This document shows positions 6,124-11,721 of a stretch of 11,721 nucleotides of DNA, one piece after another. The notes beneath the pieces are model-generated. The model ran no database searches. It was not told where the DNA came from and saw only the letters and a program-made list of their open reading frames with translations. Origin of the DNA: CAYQAJ01 sp964415245 (GTDB lineage: Bacteria > Planctomycetota > Planctomycetia > Pirellulales > Pirellulaceae); assembly GCA_964415245.1 (NCBI GenBank), contig CAYQAJ010000161.1, positions 1-11,721 on the forward strand, given 5' to 3'. Position numbers and translations under genes: made by a program. Within the stretch, counting starts at the first letter, position 1. The number at the start of each line of letters is the position of its first letter.

Positions 6124-6918
6124 CTACCAAATCACGTGCAGAAACAACCGCACCGCCACCAGGCACAGCGCGATCGCCAGCAGGCGGACGATGATCGAGC
6201 CGTGGAGCCGGGTCGAAAGGGCGGCTCCCAGGGGCGCTCCCATCATCACGCCGACGGCCAGGTACATGGTTTGCGCGACGCCCCCCTCGAACTGCCCCAG
6301 GGCCACGTGGCAGATGGTGCCGGTCAGCGCGATGAACGTGAGCACGAAATGCGATGTGGCCGTGGCCGAATGCGGCGGGATTCGTAGGCCGCGAATCAAA
6401 AACGGCACGTGAATGATGCCTCCGCCAATACCCAACAGGCTCGCCAGAACGGCAATGTAGGCGCTCCCCACGCAACCGACCAACGAGAGCACTTTCGGCG
6501 ATAGTCCGCTCGCGCCGCTGGGCTCTTGGCCCCGCCGCGCGCCCAGGGGGTTTACGACCAGCGTCAACCCCACGGTCAACAGCAGCACGCCGAAAACGGG
6601 CTCGAAAATGGCTCGCGGCACCTCGTGCACCAGCAGCACGCCCACCACAGCCCCCGGCAAGCTGGCCAGCGTGAACAGCGTGGCGATGCGGTAGTTGACG
6701 CGGCCCATCCGCACGTAGGCGATGGTGCCCGAGTAAGCATTGAAGAACACGACGGCCAGCGACATGGCGGTGATGGTTGCCGGCGACTCGTTGGGCAGCA
6801 GAATGAGCAGAGCGGGCACCAACAGCGAGCCGCCCCCGGCGCCGACCAGCGTTCCGTACGCGCCGACGGCGAGTCCCAGCGGAGCCAGCAGCAGAAACTC
6901 GGCAATCTCCGGCGACAT
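6124..6918 (-). CDS. TauE/SafE-family membrane transporter (sulfite/organic anion exporter type)
   Basis: The 264-residue product is an integral inner-membrane protein with about eight hydrophobic segments. It has the internal duplication typical of the TauE/SafE family: GTLVGAGGGSLLVPALL (residues 22-38) in the first half and SLLGIGGGIIHVPFLI (160-175) in the second. The glycine clusters of these motifs re-enter the membrane in the family. TATSHFVLTFIALTG (186-200) is also characteristic. Members export sulfite, sulfoacetate and related anions or take up other organosulfur compounds; the substrate here cannot be told. Length is normal for the family. The ATG at 6918 has GGAG about 11 bases upstream. 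The gene follows the small ORF at 6937-7107 by 18 bases, so the two are probably co-transcribed. It converges with the selenoprotein candidate, leaving 70 bases in which I see only a weak 4-bp hairpin. Confidence 0.93.
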   Translation of the reverse strand: MSPEIAEFLLLAPLGLAVGAYGTLVGAGGGSLLVPALLILLPNESPATITAMSLAVVFFNAYSGTIAYVRMGRVNYRIATLFTLASLPGAVVGVLLVHEVPRAIFEPVFGVLLLTVGLTLVVNPLGARRGQEPSGASGLSPKVLSLVGCVGSAYIAVLASLLGIGGGIIHVPFLIRGLRIPPHSATATSHFVLTFIALTGTICHVALGQFEGGVAQTMYLAVGVMMGAPLGAALSTRLHGSIIVRLLAIALCLVAVRLFLHVIW

Positions 6919-6936
6919 CGCCTCGGCTCCGATTCG

Positions 6937-7107
6937 TTAGATCTGATAATCCACGGGCGTGCCTGGGAAATCGTCGGGGGAACGCCTGTCGCTCCCTTCT
7001 CCCTTTGCGCCCGAGTCGGGCCAAATCCGCTGCATCAGCAAGTGTACGCACCATCCCCACACCGCGGGCAACACCACGGCGGCGGGGATCAGAATCGAGA
7101 GTCGCAT
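6937..7107 (-). CDS. Small membrane peptide, 56 residues, upstream of TauE
   Basis: This ORF begins with ATG at 7107 and ends with TAA 18 bases before the TauE start. Its product opens MRLSILIPAAVVLPAVWGW and continues VHLLMQRIWPDSG, giving one hydrophobic segment (about residues 4-26), followed by a polar tail ending GTPVDYQI. A single-pass inner-membrane peptide with a cytoplasmic or periplasmic tail is likely. Reasons to call it: an uninterrupted membrane-helix pattern, tight same-strand spacing to TauE, and the absence of a better explanation for the gap. Against it, no clear Shine-Dalgarno sequence precedes the ATG and I know no named family. It may assist or accompany the transporter, but that is inference from position only. 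Confidence 0.55.
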   Translation of the reverse strand: MRLSILIPAAVVLPAVWGWCVHLLMQRIWPDSGAKGEGSDRRSPDDFPGTPVDYQI

Positions 7108-7458
7108 CGGTCGGCATCCACGGTGGTGGGTAATGTGTCTTGTCGCGCGCTACCGCGATCGTATCGTCCCGAGTGCCGCCTGGGAAAGGGCGGTTCGTCT
7201 TTGGGCCTGTCGCCGTCGGCTGCCCGCTTTGCGTACTCAAACACGGCGCAGGGAAGCGAGACGTCGGGTCGAGACAGCTTGCCCAGCTCTGGCGGATCGG
7301 CCTGAGGCGGACTGGTTGGTGCCACGGCATCGACCCCGTCCGGCGCCGTCCGACCGAATCCGGGAAGTTGTTTGCAACCGGTCGTTCAATGCGCTATCGT
7401 GTTGGTTCGTGAAGCGAAAGACGAGGCGGGACCCATCACAAGCGAGGAGAACCCAGGT
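7108..7458. other. Divergent intergenic region between small ORF/TauE and oxidoreductase
   Basis: About 350 bases without a supportable gene. It must hold the promoters of both divergent units. The only candidate I could pick for the plus strand is TTGCAA (7372-7377), 17 bases, TATCGT (7395-7400), each four of six to consensus, which is weak. A GAGGAG ribosome site lies at the right end just before the oxidoreductase start. No repeat or strong palindrome was noticed. Confidence 0.5.
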
Positions 7459-8700
7459 ATGAGTGATGAAAGCAAACGAACCCGACGAAAACTCTCGCGG
7501 CGTGGCTTTCTGGCCGGATCGGCAGCCGCGGCGGCCGCGTTTACGATCGTGCCGCGCAATGTCCTCGGCGGGTCGGGGCAGACGGCCCCCAGCGACATGC
7601 TGGGAGGGGCGCTGATTGGCTGTGGCGGTCGCGGGGAATCGACGTTCCAGGGGCTCGGCCCGAATGTGCGGCGACTGGCCTCGTGCGACGTGAAGTACAA
7701 AGATCGCGCCGACAACAAAACGTTCTACACCGATTTTCGCTACGTGCTCGAGCGCGACGACATCGACGTGGTCGCCATCGCCACGCCGCCCGGTTGGCAC
7801 GCTTCGATCTCGATCGCGGCCATGGAAGCGGGCAAGGACGTGCTGTGCGAAAAACCGATGACGCGATTCATCGCCGAAGGCCGCGCCGTGGCCGAGGCCG
7901 AACGCCGCTTCGGCCGCATCTTCCAAATCGGCACGTACGGCCGATTCGGGGGGAACCGCCGCATGCGAAAGATCTTCGAGAGCGGGCTGCTCGACAAGGT
8001 GGATACCGTCGTCGTGCAGCGCGGCGGCAAGAAGGTGAAGGAGTGGAGCGGCAAGGTCCGTTACGACGTGCGCGACGTGCCGGGCAATCTCGATTGGGAC
8101 ATGTATTGTGGGCCGGCGCCGCTGCGGCCGTACAACCCGCATCGCGTCGGCGGCACGCATCGCGGCTACTGGGATTACGAAGGGGGTGGGCTGGCCGACA
8201 TGTCGCATCATCACCTGGACCGACTGGCTTACGAATACGGCCGCGACTTGACCTCGCCGGTCGAGATCGTGCCGCACGCGCCGCCGCAACATCCCGAGGC
8301 GGTTGGCATGTGGGGCTGGTGCGAGCTGAAGTACGCCGACGGTTTCACGATCGTTTTCGACAGCGACGAGTGGGGCCAGCGCTACGACCGACTCGACGAT
8401 CGACATACCAGCGAGGGCGACATTCTCAGCATGCTGAGCGAAGCCGACCGCAAAAAGCTGGACGAGCTGCCCGATCCCGAGCCGCTGGTCTCCTTCCCCG
8501 ATGCCGTGCGGACACGAAAACGAGCCGGTGGCAACGCCGACGCATCGCACCGCGTGGCCACGATTTATCACCTGGCCAACGTGGCCTTTCGCACCGGCCG
8601 CACGCTCAGGTTCGACCCCGATACCGATCAGATCATCGGCGACGAAGAGGCGAACCGCCTAGCCAACCAGCCGATGCGGGCGCCATGGCGATTGTCGTAG
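7459..8700 (+). CDS. Tat-exported Gfo/Idh/MocA-family oxidoreductase
   Basis: The 413-residue product is an NAD(P)-dependent sugar-type oxidoreductase exported folded through the Tat system. Residues 10-30 carry the twin-arginine signal (SRRGFLAGSAAAAAAF). The Rossmann dinucleotide site follows as ALIGCGGRGES (51-61), then DIDVVAIATPPGWHASISIAAMEAGKDVLCEKPM (101-134), which contains the family hallmark EKP with its catalytic lysine (132). The C-terminal substrate domain contains GGGLADMSHHHLD (242-254), the conserved histidine/aspartate segment. The frame is open from 7372, but the start at 7459 is chosen because GAGGAG lies 9 bases upstream and the Tat signal then begins normally. Planctomycetes encode many such exported enzymes, thought to act on sugars or polyols in the periplasm; the substrate here is not identifiable. 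The HEAT-like gene follows at 89 bases and may be co-transcribed. Confidence 0.93.
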   Translation: MSDESKRTRRKLSRRGFLAGSAAAAAAFTIVPRNVLGGSGQTAPSDMLGGALIGCGGRGESTFQGLGPNVRRLASCDVKYKDRADNKTFYTDFRYVLERDDIDVVAIATPPGWHASISIAAMEAGKDVLCEKPMTRFIAEGRAVAEAERRFGRIFQIGTYGRFGGNRRMRKIFESGLLDKVDTVVVQRGGKKVKEWSGKVRYDVRDVPGNLDWDMYCGPAPLRPYNPHRVGGTHRGYWDYEGGGLADMSHHHLDRLAYEYGRDLTSPVEIVPHAPPQHPEAVGMWGWCELKYADGFTIVFDSDEWGQRYDRLDDRHTSEGDILSMLSEADRKKLDELPDPEPLVSFPDAVRTRKRAGGNADASHRVATIYHLANVAFRTGRTLRFDPDTDQIIGDEEANRLANQPMRAPWRLS

Positions 8701-8789
8701 CGTCGCCGGCGCCCTGATATGCCCATTTCATCAACGTCGCCCAACGGGAACGAACAGCAATCCATTCGATAATCGAAGGAAACCAGATT

Positions 8790-9632
8790 ATGGCAGGCAG
8801 CGAGCAACTCAAGAACCTCGTCCAACAGATGCCCGACGCCGACGGGCGCGGCATGTACACCGAGAACATTGACAAAGAGAAGATCGAAAAGGCGATCACC
8901 GCCATTCACGAGGGAGGCCGCGAGAACGTCCTGGGGCTGGTCGACATGCTCGCCGAGCCGGGGAGCGAAGAGGACGTGAAGCCCCGCTACGCCCTGCACT
9001 GTCTGGTTAACCACGTGTTGGTGGTCAAGGACGAGCCGGGACGCAAGCAGCTTTGCGAAGTGCTCGCGAGCCAGCTTGGTGGCGATCGGCCGAAATACGT
9101 TCAGGCGTTCCTGTGCCAGGAACTGGGTTGGGCGGGCCGCCGCGAAAATGCTACGGCGCTGGCCAAACTGCTGACCGACGAAGAGCTAAGCGCTCCGGCG
9201 TCAATGGCGCTGGCGGCGATTCGAGAAGGCGCCGCTGCCGAGTTTCGCGCGGCGTGGCCGAAAGCACAGGGCGTGTTGCGTCGCCATATCATGGACGGCC
9301 TGGCCGCACTGGCCGAGCCGGAGTCGGGCCCTCTCTTTCAGGAAGGGATTCGCGACGAGGACCGCGAGGTGCGCATCGCGGCCGCAGCCGGTCTGGCAAA
9401 ACTGGGCAATGCAAACTCGGCGGAACTGCTCCTCAAGGCCGCCGACGGCGCAAAGGGCTGGGAAAGAATCCAGGCGACAAAGCACTGCCTGGTGCTGGCC
9501 GAGAAACTGGCGGACTCCGGCGACACCGACGCCGCCCGGCGGATCTACGAGCATCTCAAGAAGACTCGTGACGCCGACTCGGAGCAGTACATTCGCGAGG
9601 CGGCCGAACGCGGTTTGGCCGCGGTGGGGTGA
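8790..9632 (+). CDS. HEAT-repeat-like protein, probably partner of the oxidoreductase
   Basis: The 280-residue product has no signal peptide and no membrane segment, so it should be cytoplasmic. It is mainly helical with repeated helix pairs of HEAT/Armadillo character: about residues 64-95 (ALHCLVNHVLVVKD), 102-128 (LCQELGWAGRRENATALAKLL), 160-187 (HIMDGLAALAEPESGPLF) and 190-217 (DREVRIAAAAGLAKLGNANS), the last a textbook HEAT unit. The N-terminal piece (LVQQMPDADGRGMYTENIDKE) looks like a separate conserved lead-in. Such repeats form curved protein-binding scaffolds; no catalytic motif is seen. The ATG at 8790 has AAGGA about 10 bases upstream. It lies 89 bases after the oxidoreductase, same strand, with no evident terminator between, which suggests one transcript. 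One compartment problem: the enzyme is exported while this protein is not. Confidence 0.8.
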   Translation: MAGSEQLKNLVQQMPDADGRGMYTENIDKEKIEKAITAIHEGGRENVLGLVDMLAEPGSEEDVKPRYALHCLVNHVLVVKDEPGRKQLCEVLASQLGGDRPKYVQAFLCQELGWAGRRENATALAKLLTDEELSAPASMALAAIREGAAAEFRAAWPKAQGVLRRHIMDGLAALAEPESGPLFQEGIRDEDREVRIAAAAGLAKLGNANSAELLLKAADGAKGWERIQATKHCLVLAEKLADSGDTDAARRIYEHLKKTRDADSEQYIREAAERGLAAVG

Positions 9633-9718
9633 GATGCGGCACGGGGGGTGGGGCGCCGCATGCGGTGCCGGGCTACGCGACAGACTGGCCCGCAATTCGT
9701 GTTGTTGGCGTTCGGAGA

Positions 9719-9740
9719 CCCACGGACGGCAGTCCGTGGG
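9719..9740. terminator. Perfect palindrome between convergent genes, possible bidirectional terminator
   Basis: CCCACGGAC (9719-9727), loop GGCA, GTCCGTGGG (9732-9740) form a perfect 9-bp GC-rich stem in the gap between the HEAT-like gene and the convergent isomerase gene. No T-run follows on either strand, so it is not a classical intrinsic terminator. It may instead be one of the dispersed palindromic repeats of this genome. Confidence 0.45.
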
Positions 9741-9770
9741 ATTGCGGTGCGTGGGTTTGCGGTGCGTAGG
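9741..9770. repeat. 15-bp tandem repeat after the palindrome
   Basis: attgcggtgcgtggg (9741-9755) is followed directly by tttgcggtgcgtagg (9756-9770), two differences in 15, with a decayed third start cttgcgtgcg after it. No coding role is seen. Confidence 0.7.
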
Positions 9771-9782
9771 CTTGCGTGCGAG

Positions 9783-10940
9783 TCAGGGGCGCGGAGCGGC
9801 GGCGTTCTTGTCGTCGTAGATGGTCCACACGGGCGTCTGCTCGCGCACCTTGTCGAGGTAAGCCTTGCGCTGCTCTTCCACTTTCTTCTTCGTGAGCGCT
9901 TTGCGAATCTCGACCTGCGCGTCGACGAAGGGGACGCGGGTTGCCTCCTCGCGCTCGACGACTCGAATAATGTGAAACCCCTGCTCGTCTTCGAGAATGC
10001 GGCTCAGCTTGCCGATGGGCAAGGCGAAGATCGCTTCGTCGAGCACGCGCGATACCAGGCTTCCCTGGGTGGTCCAGTCGTTCAGTCCGCCGTCGTCGGC
10101 CCGCACGCCTTGCGAATTGCTGCGGGCCACTTCGGCCAAGGGAGTGCCGCGCATTACCTCGTTACCCATTTCGGCCAGTGTGCGATAGGCCTCGCCCTTG
10201 TCCGAAAGGCTATTGAATCGCGCCATCAGGTGTTCCCAGCGTGCGCGGGCCGGTACGTCGTAATCGGCGGCGTGCTCGTGGTAGTAGTCGACCGCCTCGT
10301 CGTGCGTGATCTCGGGCTGGAAGTCGACGTGTTGGCGAAGTATCTGCTGGGCCAACACCTGTTCGCCGAACTGTTGTCGCCGTTTTTTCAGCGACGTGCC
10401 GTAGGAACGCAGCACGGTGTCGAGCTCGCCGGCCGTACTAACGTTGGCCTGCTCCATGAGCGTATCGAGCTGCGTTTTGTTGAAGTGTTCGTCCAGGTTG
10501 GCGTGCAGCTCCTTGAGATTTGCGGGGGGCACCTGACGGAGAAAGTCGAGATACAAAAGCTTGGTGTCGATGACCATCGTCAAGAGCTGCTTCATGAGCT
10601 TCTCGCGCTGTTCCTCAATGATGTCGGGCGGCGCGCCCTTCAGCTTCTCGTCAATCAAGGGGTTGACGACCGAGAGCAGCTCGCCGGCAAGAATAGGCTC
10701 GTTGCCCACGACGGCTATGATCTGGGCTGACTCGAGAATGGTGGGACCGGTGGTGGGAGATTGCGAGTCGCTGTTTGTGGTCGGCAAATCGGCAGGGTAC
10801 CGCGATTCGCTGCCCGAGGTTTGGCGAACATCATTGGGGTAGTCTTGGCCTCGCGAGGACGGCGTTAGGCAGAGTGCTAGCCAGACCGCGCAGACAACTG
10901 CGCAGTTCAACGTGGTCAGGCGAGAGAGCGAGCGGATCAC
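9783..10940 (-). CDS. Exported parvulin-type peptidyl-prolyl cis-trans isomerase (SurA/PpiC-like)
   Basis: The 385-residue product isomerises prolyl peptide bonds and probably chaperones exported proteins in the periplasm. Residues 1-31 form a signal peptide (CAVVCAVWLALCLTPSSRG); residues 32-68 are a low-complexity serine/threonine-rich linker. A SurA_N-like helical region follows at about 73-215, starting IIAVVGNEPILAGEL, the usual opening of such chaperone domains. The parvulin domain spans about 232-332: ARWEHLMARF, then TPLAEVARSNSQGVRADDGGLNDWT, then LVSRVLDEAIFALPIGKLSRILEDEQGFHIIRVVERE, with the typical His in GFHII. The tail after 340 is helical and charged. The start is a GTG at 10940 with GAAGG 8 bases upstream. 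It lies 217 bases downstream of mfd on the same strand and could be read from that transcript, though a repeat element occupies the gap. Confidence 0.92.
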   Translation of the reverse strand: MIRSLSRLTTLNCAVVCAVWLALCLTPSSRGQDYPNDVRQTSGSESRYPADLPTTNSDSQSPTTGPTILESAQIIAVVGNEPILAGELLSVVNPLIDEKLKGAPPDIIEEQREKLMKQLLTMVIDTKLLYLDFLRQVPPANLKELHANLDEHFNKTQLDTLMEQANVSTAGELDTVLRSYGTSLKKRRQQFGEQVLAQQILRQHVDFQPEITHDEAVDYYHEHAADYDVPARARWEHLMARFNSLSDKGEAYRTLAEMGNEVMRGTPLAEVARSNSQGVRADDGGLNDWTTQGSLVSRVLDEAIFALPIGKLSRILEDEQGFHIIRVVEREEATRVPFVDAQVEIRKALTKKKVEEQRKAYLDKVREQTPVWTIYDDKNAAAPRP

Positions 10941-11001
10941 GCGACGAGCCTTCGTGCGGAGCGATACTAGACGAGCTTGGGGGCATCAGCGCAAAGAAGT
11001 T

Positions 11002-11119
11002 CCAAATCTCAAATCCCAAACAATCTTCAATGCCTAAATCACAAAGGGCGACGGACACGCGAAACTTCAACGGATGGCCGAAGCCCGAGGGGACGTTGTG
11101 ATTTGAGATTTGTAATTTG
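11002..11119. repeat. AT-rich inverted-repeat element between mfd and the isomerase gene
   Basis: caaatctcaaatc (11003-11015) is perfectly inverted as gatttgagatttg (11100-11112), and outer words tccaaat and atttgga extend the pairing with a 6- to 7-base gap. The interior has further 'caaat/aaatc' words, such as cctaaatcacaaag at 11033-11046. It stands out from its GC-rich surroundings and looks like a non-autonomous intergenic repeat; a hairpin of this size would also affect read-through from mfd. Confidence 0.7.
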
Positions 11120-11157
11120 GAGCTTCCCGCAAAGGGCGGCGGATTATAGCCATCCCC

Positions 11158-11721
11158 TCACGCCGGCCGCAACACCGATCGCACGAAGTCGATCATCGCG
11201 TCGGGCTCCGTAACCTCCTGCGGCAAGGCAAGATAGGCGCTCCGCTCGTCGACCACCTTGAGCTTCCCCCCGGCGCGGGCGGCCAATTCGGCGATGCGGC
11301 GACGATCGCGGTAGTTGAGCACAAGGTTCCGATCCTCAAGGTGCACGTCGTGAATCCGCCAATGGGCGGCCGCCAGCTTGATCTGCACCAGGTCCAGCAG
11401 CCGCGTCGCTTCGGGAGGCGGTTGGCCGAACCGGTCGTTCAGTTCCTCGCGCAGTGCATCGAACTCGTCGGCGTGGGAAACCTGCGTCAACCGGCGGTAC
11501 AGGTCGATCTTCTGCCGCGTGTCGGGCACGTACCGAGCGGGTAGATACGCCTCACCAGGGAGCACGACATCGACCTCGATCGGCCGCCGCGGCGGAAGCG
11601 CTTGCAGGTGGCGGACGGCGTTCTCCAGAAGCTGGCAGTACAGCTCGTACCCCACCGCTGCAATGTGCCCACTTTGCTGCGTACCCAGCAGGTTGCCGGC
11701 GCCGCGGATTTCCAGGTCGCG
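11158..11721 (-). CDS. mfd: Transcription-repair coupling factor, C-terminal part (5' end outside window)
   Basis: Mfd displaces RNA polymerase stalled at DNA lesions and recruits the UvrA/UvrB excision machinery. The visible 187 residues begin RDLEIRGAGNLLGTQQSGHI, the highly conserved end of the helicase motor region, continue AAVGYELYCQLLENAV, and then form the TRCF C-terminal domain: IEVDVVLPGEAYLPARYVPDTRQKIDLYRRL, EFDALREELNDRFGQPPPEATRLLDLVQIK, closing with DFVRSVLRPA and a TGA at 11158. The frame is open to the window edge, so the first roughly 900 or more residues lie outside, judged from family size. The nearest inner ATG (11655) lies inside a conserved motif and is not a start. RecG shares related motor motifs, but the PDTRQKIDLYRRL-type domain identifies Mfd. 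Confidence 0.96.
   Translation of the reverse strand, partial: RDLEIRGAGNLLGTQQSGHIAAVGYELYCQLLENAVRHLQALPPRRPIEVDVVLPGEAYLPARYVPDTRQKIDLYRRLTQVSHADEFDALREELNDRFGQPPPEATRLLDLVQIKLAAAHWRIHDVHLEDRNLVLNYRDRRRIAELAARAGGKLKVVDERSAYLALPQEVTEPDAMIDFVRSVLRPA

Noticed and set aside
6113..7330. 405-codon minus-strand frame overlapping TauE and the small ORF.
   Set aside because: Arginine-rich, low-complexity product typical of an out-of-frame reading of a GC-rich gene; the TauE frame has clear family motifs.
7372..7400. Promoter TTGCAA-17-TATCGT before the oxidoreductase.
   Set aside because: Only four of six matches in each box, expected by chance over 350 bases.
7237..8571. 444-codon minus-strand frame over the oxidoreductase.
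   Set aside because: Antisense shadow; the plus-strand frame has the Tat signal, Rossmann motif and EKP motif.
9648..10730. 360-codon plus-strand frame over the isomerase gene.
   Set aside because: Antisense shadow; the minus-strand frame has a signal peptide and parvulin domain.

Overview
The window looks like chromosomal DNA from a high-GC planctomycete, probably of the Pirellulales type. The signs are a Tat-exported Gfo/Idh/MocA oxidoreductase followed by a small HEAT-like protein, a secreted leucine-rich-repeat protein, a secreted thioredoxin-like protein of a kind I associate with this phylum, an mfd - peptidyl-prolyl isomerase pair, and many short palindromic or 'ttttcag' intergenic repeats. 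This placement is inference from gene content; there is no rRNA or other marker in the window.

Layout. At 1-2116 (minus strand) a secreted LRR gene has been cut by an ISAs1-family insertion sequence (566-1826). The element is complete: 16-bp terminal inverted repeats with one mismatch, an intact DDE transposase, and a perfect 10-bp target duplication. Removing the element and one copy of the duplication restores the LRR frame exactly, so the insertion is recent. From 2117 to 3399 lies a gene-poor stretch with two families of hairpin repeats and one 'ttttcag' inverted-repeat element. A SAM-dependent methyltransferase (3400-4299, minus) follows, bracketed by related 'ttttcag' elements.

The most interesting gene is at 4725-6053 (plus): a secreted protein with a thioredoxin-like N-terminal region whose reading frame is interrupted by a single in-frame TGA at 4989-4991, directly after a cysteine codon and at the position expected for the redox centre. 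Coding sequence on both sides is in the same frame, and a compact stem-loop lies about 21 nt downstream of the TGA. I read this as a candidate selenoprotein; a nonsense mutation is the main alternative.

Downstream and convergent is a TauE/SafE-type membrane transporter (6124-6918, minus), preceded at 18 nt by a small, previously easily missed ORF for a 56-residue membrane peptide (6937-7107, minus). The divergent plus-strand unit comprises the oxidoreductase (7459-8700) and the HEAT-like protein (8790-9632). It meets, tail to tail across a strong palindrome, a secreted parvulin-type peptidyl-prolyl isomerase (9783-10940, minus). The window ends inside the C-terminal part of mfd (11158-11721, minus, 5' end missing), separated from the isomerase gene by an AT-rich inverted-repeat element.

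Most genes here appear to be independent housekeeping or envelope functions. The likely transcription units are small peptide + TauE, oxidoreductase + HEAT-like protein, and perhaps mfd + isomerase. I saw no CRISPR array, tRNA or rRNA.
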